DNA from: Bacilli bacterium
GTDB taxonomy: Bacteria > Bacillota_I > Bacilli_A > RF39 > UBA660
Reading direction: 5' to 3'
DNA: 64,000 nucleotides
Assembly: GCA_017435485.1 (NCBI GenBank)
Contig: JAFSEY010000010.1
Location: 62,001-126,000 of the forward strand
The notes under the pieces were generated by a model. It had not been told where the DNA came from, did not search any database, and saw only the letters and a list, made by a program, of their open reading frames with translations. How positions within the stretch are numbered: position 1 is the first letter of the stretch; each line of letters starts with the position of its first letter. This document shows, one piece after another, positions 36,392-44,562 of the stretch. The position numbers were made by a program, and so were the translations under genes.

Positions 36392-36468
36392 GGCGATGTA
36401 GCTCAGCTGGCTAGAGCGACCGGTTCATACCCGGTAGGTCGGGGGTTCGATCCCCTCCGTCGCTACCA
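36392..36468 (+). tRNA. tRNA-Met (CAT), elongator type
   Basis: A 77-nt cloverleaf with encoded CCA. The acceptor stem is GGCGATG/CGTCGCT (G1-U72 wobble), the D arm GCTC/GAGC, and the anticodon stem ACCGG/CCGGT around the loop TTCATAC. The T arm is GGGGG-TTCGATC-CCCTC. The anticodon stem lacks the three consecutive G-C pairs of initiator tRNA, and the sequence is close to Bacillus elongator tRNA-Met. It is the expected TmcAL substrate. Confidence 0.95.
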
Positions 36469-36479
36469 TAAAAAAAGCA

Positions 36480-36506
36480 AACGACATTAAAGTCGTTTTT
36501 TATTTT
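36480..36506 (+). terminator. Terminator of tRNA-Met
   Basis: 6-bp stem AACGAC/GTCGTT with a 6-nt loop and a T-rich tail. It overlaps the 3' end of the convergent S1-protein gene and may serve both. Confidence 0.75.
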
Positions 36507-36859
36507 TCTATATCTTTATATTCAGTTAGCTTTTCTTTTGTCCATATAATTAGATTTTCTTTTAAAGGTTTAAAACCATTTTTAGACTCTAAACTGTTAA
36601 TCTCTTCCCCATTCGACTTATAATTTATATTTTTTATTGATAATTTAAGTTGTTTGTTATTCTCATCCTGTTCAATAACTTTACAATATATTTCTTCTCC
36701 TATAGTTACATAATCATTCACACTTCTTACAAAATGAACTGTAATTTCCGAAATATGAATTAAACCACTATATTCATCATCCACTTTAACAAAGATACCA
36801 TAATTTTCTATTCCAGTTACTAAACACTTAACTATTTTTCCTACTTCATACTTCTTCAT
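36500..36859 (-). CDS. S1 RNA-binding-domain protein (YugI/CvfD-like)
   Basis: A 119-residue protein with one S1 domain at the N-terminus (YEVGKIVKCLVTGIENYGIFVKV ... GLIHISEI), as in the general stress protein 13/CvfD group, which binds RNA or ribosomes. The C-terminal ~40 residues are polar and less conserved. The start at 36859 (MKKYEVG) follows GGTGAC by 4 nt. Confidence 0.85.
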   Translation of the reverse strand: MKKYEVGKIVKCLVTGIENYGIFVKVDDEYSGLIHISEITVHFVRSVNDYVTIGEEIYCKVIEQDENNKQLKLSIKNINYKSNGEEINSLESKNGFKPLKENLIIWTKEKLTEYKDIEK

Positions 36860-36931
36860 AAACGTCACCTAGTAATATTATAACATTTTTTTCTTATTTA
36901 AGATATGGTATAATTAGGTAGGTGACCAATG

Positions 36932-37156
36932 ATGGAAGAAAAAATAAAAAAATTAATCGATGACTTAAGAATCTATTTAAATATTGATGGCGGAGATATC
37001 GAGTTTATTAAATATGAAGATAATATTTTATATGTTAAATTAATAGGTAATTGTGCTAATTGCATGTTACAAGATCAAACATTAAATGAAAATCTTTTAC
37101 AAGCTATTAAAGAAGAAGTTCCCGAAATCAAAGAAATTATAAATGTTGAATTATAA
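36932..37156 (+). CDS. NifU C-terminal-domain (Nfu) iron-sulfur protein
   Basis: A 74-residue Fe-S scaffold or carrier. The domain starts IKKLIDDLRIYLNIDGGDIEFI and has the cluster-binding CANC motif. It matches the stand-alone YutI-type Nfu of Bacillus. Two adjacent ATGs (36929, 36932) are possible; I prefer the second for its spacing from AGGTGA. A TGGTATAAT extended -10 lies at 36906-36914. Confidence 0.9.
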   Translation: MEEKIKKLIDDLRIYLNIDGGDIEFIKYEDNILYVKLIGNCANCMLQDQTLNENLLQAIKEEVPEIKEIINVEL

Positions 37157-37164
37157 TTTCTTTT

Positions 37165-38094
37165 TTATTTTACCAACCAAGGTATTTTTTCAATCTCCAT
37201 ATACTTAGTAATCTCTAAATAAACTTTTTTTAAATAACGTTCATAGTCATCTACTTTATCTATAATATCTATTAAAGAATCTTCTTGTTCTTCTTCATTC
37301 ATAATTTTTTCATATGTATCAAAATAGTATGACGGAAATAATAATCTAGCATAGAACATTTGATAAGAATATTTACTTAATCTTTTTATTTTCAAATATG
37401 CTCTTGTCTCTTCTAAAGTTTCTTTAATCCCCTCTTTAAAAAACATTGATTTTAAATATTCCGCAATATCTCTTACTTCTAAATCAAATATAAAAGACAA
37501 TGGATTAGCATAATTTAGCCATATATTTGGATAAAATATTCTTCGATGTGATAATACTATTTTATCAACATTATAATCCATTTTTTCTGCTTTTTGCGTA
37601 GAATTATAATATATTAAAGCTGTTTCTGCTAAACCAATATAATAAGAAAAACTATTTATAATACCAGTTTTATTTTTTCCTAATTGTCTTATCTGATTTT
37701 CAAAATAATCTATTTTAGAAGACCATAAACTCCCCCATTCATTACGATATAAATTAAATTTATTACCGCTTAGATTTAATTTTTCGCTATAATTAACTAA
37801 CTCAAATATATCTATTTTATATAGTTCATTTCGATTTGTTTTCAATAATATGTATTTATCATCTCCAAAAGAAGATATTACCTCATTGAATTTATTATAA
37901 ATAATATCATGGCAATCAACGCCCCTTTTTTTCATTTCCCTACTACATTCAATAATATCTTTTAATTCTTTAGGATTACGTGGCAAAAATACATAATAGT
38001 ATTTACTATTATTATAAAAAAAAGTTGCATAATTTTTATATTTTTCTAAATCTTCTAAATAAATATTATAATAATATTCAATCGATTGTTTCAT
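37165..38094 (-). CDS. YutH/CotS-like spore coat protein (kinase fold)
   Basis: A 309-residue protein. It reads like the YutH/CotS group, whose fold is that of aminoglycoside kinases but with degraded active sites: LSHRRIFYP, then RDIAEYLKSMFF and YARLLFPSYYFDTYEKIM near the end. The classic HxDxxxxN kinase loop is replaced, so catalysis is doubtful. It lies next to the nfu gene and near yutD and yunB, as yutH does in Bacillus, which supports the call. The start at 38094 follows AGTGAT. Confidence 0.65.
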   Translation of the reverse strand: MKQSIEYYYNIYLEDLEKYKNYATFFYNNSKYYYVFLPRNPKELKDIIECSREMKKRGVDCHDIIYNKFNEVISSFGDDKYILLKTNRNELYKIDIFELVNYSEKLNLSGNKFNLYRNEWGSLWSSKIDYFENQIRQLGKNKTGIINSFSYYIGLAETALIYYNSTQKAEKMDYNVDKIVLSHRRIFYPNIWLNYANPLSFIFDLEVRDIAEYLKSMFFKEGIKETLEETRAYLKIKRLSKYSYQMFYARLLFPSYYFDTYEKIMNEEEQEDSLIDIIDKVDDYERYLKKVYLEITKYMEIEKIPWLVK

Positions 38095-38130
38095 AAATAT
38101 CACTATTAAATTTTATGCAGATTTTATTAT

Positions 38131-38154
38131 AAAAAAACCACATTTTCATGTGGT
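38131..38154 (-). terminator. Terminator of the 38156 gene
   Basis: Minus strand: 7-bp perfect stem with a GAAA loop (38137-38154) and seven Ts. Confidence 0.85.
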
Positions 38155-38155
38155 A

Positions 38156-39094
38156 TTATTTATTTTTTAATTCAGCTTCAATTTTAGCTGCTAGAGCATC
38201 AAACATGTTTTCACAAGCTTGCATAAACATTGTTTTGCAATCACTAAAATCCATTTTTGATTTTGCCGCTTCTTGAACCGGTTCTACAGCAGCAAACGGA
38301 GTTTCTTCTATTACTGGAGTATTATTCACAATTGGTTCAACAACTGGCTCTGGTGTTTCAATTACTTGAGCTGGTGCAATAACTGTTTCAGAAACTATAG
38401 GTTCTGCCATAATTGGAGCTACATCGGGAGTTTCAGAAGAATTTAATCCCTCATTCATTAATGGTGATGTCATATCAATATTATTTTCAGATATTGGTGC
38501 AGTTTCCAACGGGGTATCAACCACTGCTGCACTTTCTACTGGTGCTATCATATCATTAGCTAATGGTTCATCTGGGCTTGATACCGGCATTGTAATTTCC
38601 GCCATCATTGGGGCGTCGTTAGTAATATCTGTCGCCATATTTATAGGTTGTTCTCCTACCACTGGTTCTTCTACTGCAGGTATCACAGGAGCCACCTCTG
38701 CTACTACATTATCAGCTATTGGAGCAGCCACTTCACTTGTGAGATTTTCCACCATATATGATCTTTTTAAAATATCAAATGATGCAACTGGCAATGTTAG
38801 TTGAGTATAATAAACTTCATCTGCCGGCAAACTAATTGGAGCAGCAATATAATCCATTTTCTCACCAGATATAATCGATTTTAAATAAGTTTTAACTTGT
38901 TGCCACTCATTTTGATCAACAATTTTAATAACTTTATCTCCCATTACTTTACATACTAAAATAATAGGCAACCCCATTGATCCAACGCTTTCTGCGTCTA
39001 AAATTAAATAATTTGTCTCATTACTTTTAAAATAACTTATGACTGTTTTTTCTACTTCACTACCAGAAGGTAAAGAAAGTTTTAGCTTCGCCAT
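38156..39094 (-). CDS. Hypothetical protein with a Pro/Val/Glu/Ala-rich middle
   Basis: Not recognised. Residues 1-~115 look folded (KLKLSLPSGSEVEK; YLILDAESVGSMGLPIILVCKV). Residues ~118-280 are a low-complexity, acidic, proline- and valine-rich segment (EVAPVIPAVEEPVVG; EPIVSETVIAPA). The last ~35 residues (DCKTMFMQACENMFDALAAKI) form a helix. There is no signal peptide or span. The middle part has codon and residue use unlike its neighbours. A flexible tether joining two small domains is plausible. It is a single-gene unit with its own terminator. Confidence 0.6.
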   Translation of the reverse strand: MAKLKLSLPSGSEVEKTVISYFKSNETNYLILDAESVGSMGLPIILVCKVMGDKVIKIVDQNEWQQVKTYLKSIISGEKMDYIAAPISLPADEVYYTQLTLPVASFDILKRSYMVENLTSEVAAPIADNVVAEVAPVIPAVEEPVVGEQPINMATDITNDAPMMAEITMPVSSPDEPLANDMIAPVESAAVVDTPLETAPISENNIDMTSPLMNEGLNSSETPDVAPIMAEPIVSETVIAPAQVIETPEPVVEPIVNNTPVIEETPFAAVEPVQEAAKSKMDFSDCKTMFMQACENMFDALAAKIEAELKNK

Positions 39095-39170
39095 TTCAAA
39101 TCCCTCTCTATTCTACAAATAATTATAACAAATGGTTTTTAACATTTCAATAAGATAATTAAATTTTTAA

Positions 39171-39200
39171 AACAAAAAAACAATAAATTAAATTATTGTT
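39171..39200 (-). terminator. Terminator of yutD
   Basis: Minus strand: 8-bp stem (39179-39186 with 39193-39200) followed by a run of seven Ts. Confidence 0.8.
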
Positions 39201-39492
39201 ATTTTTTAATATCTTTAACCTTTTCTAATATAAACCATCTGCACCCATAAGCGCAGAAACTATTTATATAATTTTCAACATTATCGATATCATTTAGCTT
39301 TTTAAAGTTCTTATTAGTTTGGTTATTAAATCCTTTCAAACGCAACTTTCCATAAGCCCAATCTCCAACTATATAATCAAAGTTATCAAAATAATCGGTT
39401 ATTTTTTCCTCTAACAAAGCATTTTCTAAGGCATCTTTAACATTCTTTTTTATCTGATAAGTAACATTATTTATAACAATTTCTTTTTTCAT
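39199..39492 (-). CDS. yutD: YutD-family protein
   Basis: A 97-residue member of the YutD/DUF1027 family. The diagnostic core FDYIVGDWAYGKLRLKGF is present and the end has CAYGCRWFILEK, matching the family's CNFGC.YFVL. Function of the family is unknown. It lies 32 bp after yunB on the same strand, as part of the yut/yun-like sporulation neighbourhood. Confidence 0.88.
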   Translation of the reverse strand: MKKEIVINNVTYQIKKNVKDALENALLEEKITDYFDNFDYIVGDWAYGKLRLKGFNNQTNKNFKKLNDIDNVENYINSFCAYGCRWFILEKVKDIKK

Positions 39493-39524
39493 ATTTATTC
39501 CTCATTTACAAAATAATTATATCA

Positions 39525-40211
39525 TTAATCTTCCAAATTCACATCATAAATTTTACTACTGGTTTCATAAGTAGAACCATAAAAACTAGGTACTTTGCCA
39601 TTTATAAAAAAAGTTGATATTAATATTTCATAATTAGTTTTTAGTTTATCATAAGTCATTGGAACAATAACTTGCTCTGTTATATCGAGGGTAACATATA
39701 CTTCTGCTAAAACATTGTTTATTCCATAATTAGTCATTTTGGTTTTTATATTAGTTAAAACATTACCAACCGCCGAAACTTTTACAGGAATCTTTGGGCC
39801 TAAATTATTTAAAAACATTGAGCTACTAGCCATTCCCACCGGAATATTTAAAATAATGCCTTCGCTATGCATTATATTATCTTCTTCAAAAACATTAGTA
39901 ATTTCATCAACGATAGTATAAATAGCATTTAGATCATACTCAGCAAAAACTATTTCATTATTAGCATTTTTCGTTAACTTAAGCAAATTAGTTAAATCCA
40001 CTTTTCTTAATCTTTCCCCAACATTATTATTTATAAGTGAATAAACCTCATCATTTGCTTCTATTTTTGCTATTTCCATCATCTTAGGAGTTATCTTTTC
40101 AGAAAAATAATACAACAAAAAAACAGCATTTACGACAACAATTAAAAATATAATAAACATTATATTAAATTTCTTCTTAGTTTTTTTCGCAACAAACTGT
40201 TTTCTTTTCAT
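39525..40211 (-). CDS. yunB: Sporulation protein YunB
   Basis: A 228-residue protein with one N-terminal membrane span (~16-36) and an extracytoplasmic domain. The family features are visible: SEKITPKMMEIAKIEAN, GIILNIPVGMASSSMFLNNLGPKIPV and INNVLAEVYV. YunB is a SigE-controlled protein needed for efficient sporulation in Bacillus. I see no Shine-Dalgarno before the ATG at 40211, so it may be a weakly translated or leaderless start. Confidence 0.88.
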   Translation of the reverse strand: MKRKQFVAKKTKKKFNIMFIIFLIVVVNAVFLLYYFSEKITPKMMEIAKIEANDEVYSLINNNVGERLRKVDLTNLLKLTKNANNEIVFAEYDLNAIYTIVDEITNVFEEDNIMHSEGIILNIPVGMASSSMFLNNLGPKIPVKVSAVGNVLTNIKTKMTNYGINNVLAEVYVTLDITEQVIVPMTYDKLKTNYEILISTFFINGKVPSFYGSTYETSSKIYDVNLED

Positions 40212-40224
40212 AGTAATATATATG

Positions 40225-40247
40225 AAAAAAAATCATATAAATGATTT
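40225..40247 (-). terminator. Terminator of the 40250 gene
   Basis: Minus strand: 7-bp stem (40230-40236 with 40241-40247) and eight Ts. It lies immediately before yunB. Confidence 0.7.
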
Positions 40248-40249
40248 TT

Positions 40250-41047
40250 CTAAAATAATCCTAAATCTAAGAAATGATTAAGTCCAAAAATTAAGCCTAA
40301 TACAATAAGGATAGTTAAAATTACAACAACAATAATTATGATTGATTTATGAGAATTAACTTCCGCTTTTAAATCATTGAAATCATCAAAGTCACTTTCG
40401 GTAAAATTAACTGAACTAGTATAAAAAGATTTATCTAAATCATTGTTTACTTCATTTTTTTCTAATGCTGATTCTGCTTTGATTTCTTCTTTTTCAATTG
40501 GACTAGTAAGTTCACCATCGCCTTTTAAATCAGTTAAAATATCTAATGGATCAATATTTCCTTCTTTATTTTGAAGTTCCATCGCTGTAATCGTATTGAT
40601 TAAATTCATTAAATTTTGTTCTGGTGTTTCTTCTTTTTCCTCTTTATCAGCATCAATTTTTAAATTCTTTAAAATATCAAATTGTGTATCTCTAATCTTT
40701 TTTAATCTTTCTTTTTCATAATCGACTTCTTTTTGTTCTTTTGCTTTTTCTAAAATAGCATTTATATCATACTCTTTCGTTTCATCAAAAGATTTTTCTT
40801 CTTCCGGTTCTGTTTCAATTCTAATTGAACGTCTTTTAGGAGCTTCCTTATATTTTGTATCTAAAATCTTTTTTATTTTTTCAATATCAATGTTATTTTT
40901 AGCTTCTGATAAAACAGTTGCATTACTAGATATTTCAAATTTATCTATTTCACTATTAGCAATTTCTTTATAAAGCTCTTGATTTCTTTCTGTTCGAGAT
41001 TGACATTCTTCATGGTCATCATAATATTTTTGCATTCTAGTAGCCAT
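40250..41047 (-). CDS. Hypothetical tail-anchored acidic protein
   Basis: Not recognised. A 265-residue protein, charged and mostly helical, with one hydrophobic segment near the C-terminus (SIIIIVVVILTILIVLGLIFG) leaving about 10 residues outside. It has no N-terminal signal, so it would be inserted from the C-terminus with the bulk in the cytosol. Acidic patches such as DADKEEKEETPE recur. The start at 41047 follows AAGGAGTGAT; an upstream in-frame ATG at 41089 lacks a site. It is divergent from the ferredoxin gene. Confidence 0.6.
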   Translation of the reverse strand: MATRMQKYYDDHEECQSRTERNQELYKEIANSEIDKFEISSNATVLSEAKNNIDIEKIKKILDTKYKEAPKRRSIRIETEPEEEKSFDETKEYDINAILEKAKEQKEVDYEKERLKKIRDTQFDILKNLKIDADKEEKEETPEQNLMNLINTITAMELQNKEGNIDPLDILTDLKGDGELTSPIEKEEIKAESALEKNEVNNDLDKSFYTSSVNFTESDFDDFNDLKAEVNSHKSIIIIVVVILTILIVLGLIFGLNHFLDLGLF

Positions 41048-41107
41048 GATATCACTCCTTATATTAAATATAATAACATAGTTTGACATTTTTTTAAACT
41101 AATTTAA

Positions 41108-41137
41108 TTGCTTTTTAAAAGTATTATAGTATATAAT
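41108..41137 (+). promoter_or_regulatory. Promoter of the ferredoxin gene
   Basis: Plus strand: -35 TTGCTT (41108-41113), 18-bp spacer, -10 TATAAT (41132-41137). Confidence 0.65.
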
Positions 41138-41156
41138 TAATTTGGAGATGAAAAAA

Positions 41157-41471
41157 ATGAAAAATGTAATAGTTGATAAAGAAAAATGTATTGGATGTGG
41201 AGCTTGTATTGCTATTGACCCAGCTCACTTTGATTTTAGTGACGAAGGTTATTCAGAAGTAATTAATAATGATAATTTAAATACTGATGAATTAAAAAAT
41301 GCCATTGATTCTTGCCCTACTAATGCTATTTATGGTAGCGATAAAGCATGTAGTTGTGATGAAAGTTGCAATTGTGGATGTCAAGACGGTGAACCTTGTA
41401 CTTGCGATAACAATTGCGAATGTGGCGAAGAATGCAATTGCGAAGGCTGCGATTGTTGTAAACACGAATAA
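41157..41471 (+). CDS. 4Fe-4S ferredoxin fused to a metallothionein-like cysteine-rich tail
   Basis: Residues 1-~63 are a small ferredoxin with one cluster motif, CIGCGAC ... SCPTNAI, like the Bacillus Fer group. From 41346 onward (~41 residues) the protein has about 14 cysteines in CxC, CxxC and CxxxC spacing (SCNCGC; CECGEECNCEGCDCC), ending KHE. This composition resembles metallothioneins. The start at 41157 follows GGAG by 9 nt; an earlier TTG overlaps the site. The tail may bind zinc, copper or iron, or serve as a metal store for the cluster. Confidence 0.85.
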   Translation: MKNVIVDKEKCIGCGACIAIDPAHFDFSDEGYSEVINNDNLNTDELKNAIDSCPTNAIYGSDKACSCDESCNCGCQDGEPCTCDNNCECGEECNCEGCDCCKHE

Positions 41472-41483
41472 CTTAGCAAACTA

Positions 41484-41509
41484 AAAGAGAAAATCATTTC
41501 TCTTTTTTT
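41484..41509. terminator. Terminator of the ferredoxin gene
   Basis: 9-bp perfect stem AAAGAGAAA/TTTCTCTTT with a 4-nt loop and a T tail on the plus strand. The A-rich flank could also serve the convergent gene at 41494. Confidence 0.8.
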
Positions 41510-42090
41510 GTTGACGTATATTTTCTACTTAACCTAATTAAATCTTTAGTTGTATTAACATATTTAGAATTAGGATTTTTAAGACGATCTAACTTTTTTA
41601 ACTTTTCATAATAACTTAATATATTCTTTAAAGCTAACAATAAAGAAATTTTACCAGTTATAGAAATAAACTGAGGATTAGACAAGATTGTTTCGTAATT
41701 ATCTAGTACAATTTGTTTATTATCTTCATATATCAAAGAAGATATAAGCACAGCAAAGACAGCATATAATCCGCATAATACGGCCCAACCCTTGGTATTT
41801 TCTACATCATTTTCTAAATCATCAAAAATAAAATTTGTTTTTATATTACTATCTTGAAATTTTTCTAAAGGTTCCACTTTTATTTTTATTAAAGTCAAAT
41901 TATCATCCATATAAAATTTATTTAAAATCACTTCATTATCAATTATAAAATCATCTGGCAAAATTAATTCAAACAATGGACAATCACAATAAATAGTTTT
42001 TAGATCACTTTCATCATTTTCTAAATTAGTAATTATTTTTATATTAGGATTCAAGCATTGTAAATTATCTATAAATTCTCGTAAATCCAT
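41494..42090 (-). CDS. LNPG-motif membrane protein, short paralogue
   Basis: Not recognised. A 198-residue protein: one N-terminal repeat of ~75 residues (LQCLNPNIKIITNL ... FELILPDDF ... KVEPLEKF), then two membrane segments (WAVLCGLYAVFAVLISSLIY; a second around IISITGKISLLLALKNILS region) and a basic tail TTKDLIRLSRKYTSTKKEK. It is the third and most reduced member of a family with 42098 and 43358, and follows 42098 by 7 bp. Confidence 0.65.
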   Translation of the reverse strand: MDLREFIDNLQCLNPNIKIITNLENDESDLKTIYCDCPLFELILPDDFIIDNEVILNKFYMDDNLTLIKIKVEPLEKFQDSNIKTNFIFDDLENDVENTKGWAVLCGLYAVFAVLISSLIYEDNKQIVLDNYETILSNPQFISITGKISLLLALKNILSYYEKLKKLDRLKNPNSKYVNTTKDLIRLSRKYTSTKKEK

Positions 42091-42097
42091 TATAGTC

Positions 42098-43066
42098 CTA
42101 TTTAATTTGAGTGTTTTTCCTACTTAACTTTTGTAAATCTTTTGATGTCAAAGCGTCCTGTTTTTTAAGATCGCTCAACTCAATATCTTTGAATTGCCAT
42201 TTGAAAAAGCTTATAAATCCTAAAATAATTGCAGCGTATCTAGCATGCAAACAAAGTATTGAAGCAGGTTCTAGCTGAACAATATAATTCATAAAATCAG
42301 GCCAAGAATCTAATTGATGTCTCTCTAAATCATATACTTTTAAAATATTAGATATCTCTAAATTCGTAGCAGATCCTAAGTAGCCAAACTCAGCCACAAT
42401 TAATCCCCATAGTGAAGCAATAAAAGTAGTTTTCCAACTTTCTTTTTTCGTTTCCAATTCTTTGATTTTGCTTCTTCTTTCCCAAGATTCTAGCATATTT
42501 TTATCAATGACATATTGTTGTGCATTATTAAAAGCTAAATCATACATACTTTCTAAAGAATTATAGTCTTTATACTCAATATAATTTTTTAATTGTACAT
42601 TTTTAACTTCACCATTATCAGCACAAGAAAATTGCAGATTATCATTTGAATAATTAACAAAGTCAGGTAAAACTATATTTCCAAGATCACCTTGTAAAAG
42701 TTGACGATAATATATATTATTATCTGCAAAATAAATAATTAAATCTGGATTTAGTTTTTGTATAATTATTGCTAAATCTTTAGAATTATTAATTGTAACA
42801 TTAGGACTTATTTCAGAATTAGGAAGTACATGCCCTACATTAATATTTTTTAATGGTTCAACACAAGCTACTACAATATCATTATATTTAATTGTACCTA
42901 AATCATCTGCGGTGTAGCCTTCAGGTAATACTATCTTTCTAGGGTCACCAGAACTAAAAATTCTTTTATTTGCATTTGGGTCATATTTAGGATCACCAAA
43001 TCGAAGTTCTATTCCAGGGTTTAATTTATATAATTCATAAACTAAGTATTTTAAATTTTTTTGCAT
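42098..43066 (-). CDS. LNPG-motif membrane protein, two-repeat paralogue
   Basis: Not recognised. A 322-residue protein with two N-terminal repeats: LNPGIELRFGDPKYD ... RKIVLPEGYT ... CVEPLKNINVG, then IIQKLNPDLIIYFAD ... GNIVLPDFV. Next come a charged helix, two membrane segments (near 215-235 and 275-295) and the tail TSKDLQKLSRKNTQ, shared with the 41494 protein. It has its own promoter at 43097-43125 and starts after AAAGGT. Confidence 0.65.
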   Translation of the reverse strand: MQKNLKYLVYELYKLNPGIELRFGDPKYDPNANKRIFSSGDPRKIVLPEGYTADDLGTIKYNDIVVACVEPLKNINVGHVLPNSEISPNVTINNSKDLAIIIQKLNPDLIIYFADNNIYYRQLLQGDLGNIVLPDFVNYSNDNLQFSCADNGEVKNVQLKNYIEYKDYNSLESMYDLAFNNAQQYVIDKNMLESWERRSKIKELETKKESWKTTFIASLWGLIVAEFGYLGSATNLEISNILKVYDLERHQLDSWPDFMNYIVQLEPASILCLHARYAAIILGFISFFKWQFKDIELSDLKKQDALTSKDLQKLSRKNTQIK

Positions 43067-43096
43067 AATATCGACCTTTCACAAAATATTGTCATT

Positions 43097-43125
43097 ATTA
43101 TCGCATAAATAAAAATGCATATCAA
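43097..43125 (-). promoter_or_regulatory. Promoter of the 42098-41494 unit
   Basis: Minus strand: -35 TTGATA (43120-43125), 17-bp spacer, -10 GATAAT (43097-43102). Confidence 0.6.
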
Positions 43126-43127
43126 CA

Positions 43128-43152
43128 AAAAAATCCTATTCGATTAGGATTT
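43128..43152 (-). terminator. Terminator of the 43358-43144 unit
   Basis: Minus strand: 8-bp perfect stem (43131-43138 with 43145-43152), then a T run overlapping the next promoter's -35. Confidence 0.75.
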
Positions 43153-43374
43153 CTTCGTTTTTTCTATTTCATATAGTTTTAATAATTCAACAATTATATT
43201 TTCATCAACTACTTCATCTAATCCATTTTCATTATCATAAGAGCAAAACATGGTATTAGTATAATCACTTTGATCAATTAATAAAATATAATTAATATTT
43301 TCAAGCAGCGTAGAAAAAACAACAGAATATTTTTTATTATCATCTAATGTTAATACATTACCTACTTCTAGCAT
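43144..43374 (-). CDS. Small DUF1292-like protein
   Basis: A 76-residue acidic protein resembling the DUF1292/YrzB group in layout: GNVLTLDDNKKYSVVFSTLLENINYILLID, then DNENGLDEVVDENIIVELLKLY. Function of that group is unknown. It overlaps the end of the 43358 gene by 17 bp and is followed by a terminator, so it is the last gene of that unit. Confidence 0.6.
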   Translation of the reverse strand: MLEVGNVLTLDDNKKYSVVFSTLLENINYILLIDQSDYTNTMFCSYDNENGLDEVVDENIIVELLKLYEIEKTKKS

Positions 43375-44455
43375 CGTTATCTTCTCCTTTTATTAAACTT
43401 TCATCATATGCATCATTTAAATTTTGAATTTGATTTTCTATTTTATGATATTCTCTTGTTCTTCTAAAATATCTTGCCATAAATAATGATGCACTTGCAG
43501 TTAAAACGTTTGAGACTGGTCCCATATCTATAAATGTTTGAGCAAATCCTTCCCAAGAAGATAACATTTGTTCAACCGAAACCATTATATTAGCATCATG
43601 TAATAAAGCTGCACCAGCGGCTGCCATAATACATGCACCAGCCATAACAGCATTACGCCCTCTTCTACTAGCCGCTTGGTCTAATTCTTTTTCCTTAGCT
43701 ACAATCGTAAAGTGTCTACCTTTTATTCTATCCGGATTCGATCTATGTTGATCAGCAATATTATGAATTCCAGCCTTGATATGATTACTCATTTCTTCGT
43801 AACGCTCATCAATTACTTCAAAAATAGCTGGTCTTGATTTTTTTTCTTCAACTTTTTCTTCGTATCCAATTCCGCGCATTCTATCTAACTCCGCTTGTTG
43901 TCTTAACTCATACTCAGTATCATAACCAATTAATACAACCGGGTCAACATCTAAAGAATATATATTAACACGACACATAGAAGTTGTAGAAATATTACCT
44001 TGTCCCCAATGAGTATGTTTTTCTATATATCCTCGTCTACTATTATAAGAATACCCTTCCGGTAAAACAAGTTCTTCAGCAGGTATTGGAATACGAATAT
44101 CATTCGGATATTTAACATCATAAGCAATTTGAACTCCTGGATTTAACTCTTGTAATGCTATCGCAAAATCTTCAACATTTAAAAACTTTTTAGTTTCATA
44201 AACATCTATCGGTGGATATGTTATACCTAATTTCATTTCTTTTAACGGACTTACTCTAATTTCTAATTCTTTTGATTCATTTACAATATTTTCACCTATA
44301 AGAGAACAATTTTCTGGTAAATTAAGTTCATTAATATCCTTTTCGCAAAAAATACGTTCTTTTGCTAGTTCGTCATATAAAAAACAACCTACTCTTATTT
44401 CAACACCTGGATTTAATTTTCGTAATTCATTAATAAATATATTAAATTCATTCAT
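43358..44455 (-). CDS. LNPG-motif membrane protein, long paralogue
   Basis: Not recognised. A 365-residue protein with two N-terminal repeats: LRKLNPGVEIRVGC ... INELNLPENCS ... RVSPLKEMKLG and ALQELNPGVQIAYDV ... EELVLPEGYS. Each repeat has LNPG followed by a strand, then LPEGY-like, then a strand and a proline. A charged region (~190-265) leads to two membrane segments (VMAGACIMAAAGAALL; VLTASASLFMARYF) and a helical tail. An extended TGGTATAAT -10 lies upstream. It is the founding gene of the cluster by length. Confidence 0.68.
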   Translation of the reverse strand: MNEFNIFINELRKLNPGVEIRVGCFLYDELAKERIFCEKDINELNLPENCSLIGENIVNESKELEIRVSPLKEMKLGITYPPIDVYETKKFLNVEDFAIALQELNPGVQIAYDVKYPNDIRIPIPAEELVLPEGYSYNSRRGYIEKHTHWGQGNISTTSMCRVNIYSLDVDPVVLIGYDTEYELRQQAELDRMRGIGYEEKVEEKKSRPAIFEVIDERYEEMSNHIKAGIHNIADQHRSNPDRIKGRHFTIVAKEKELDQAASRRGRNAVMAGACIMAAAGAALLHDANIMVSVEQMLSSWEGFAQTFIDMGPVSNVLTASASLFMARYFRRTREYHKIENQIQNLNDAYDESLIKGEDNDARSR

Positions 44456-44540
44456 AATATCTTTCTCCTTATATTTTTATTATACCAAATTGTATTAGAT
44501 TCAACATTTTTATTTACACATATATACAATTATTTACATC

Positions 44541-44562
44541 AAAAAAAGATGACTAATCATCT
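44541..44562 (-). terminator. Terminator of dacB-spmA-spmB-rluB
   Basis: Minus strand: 6-bp stem AGATGA/TCATCT with a TTAG loop (44547-44562), followed by a T run. Confidence 0.75.
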
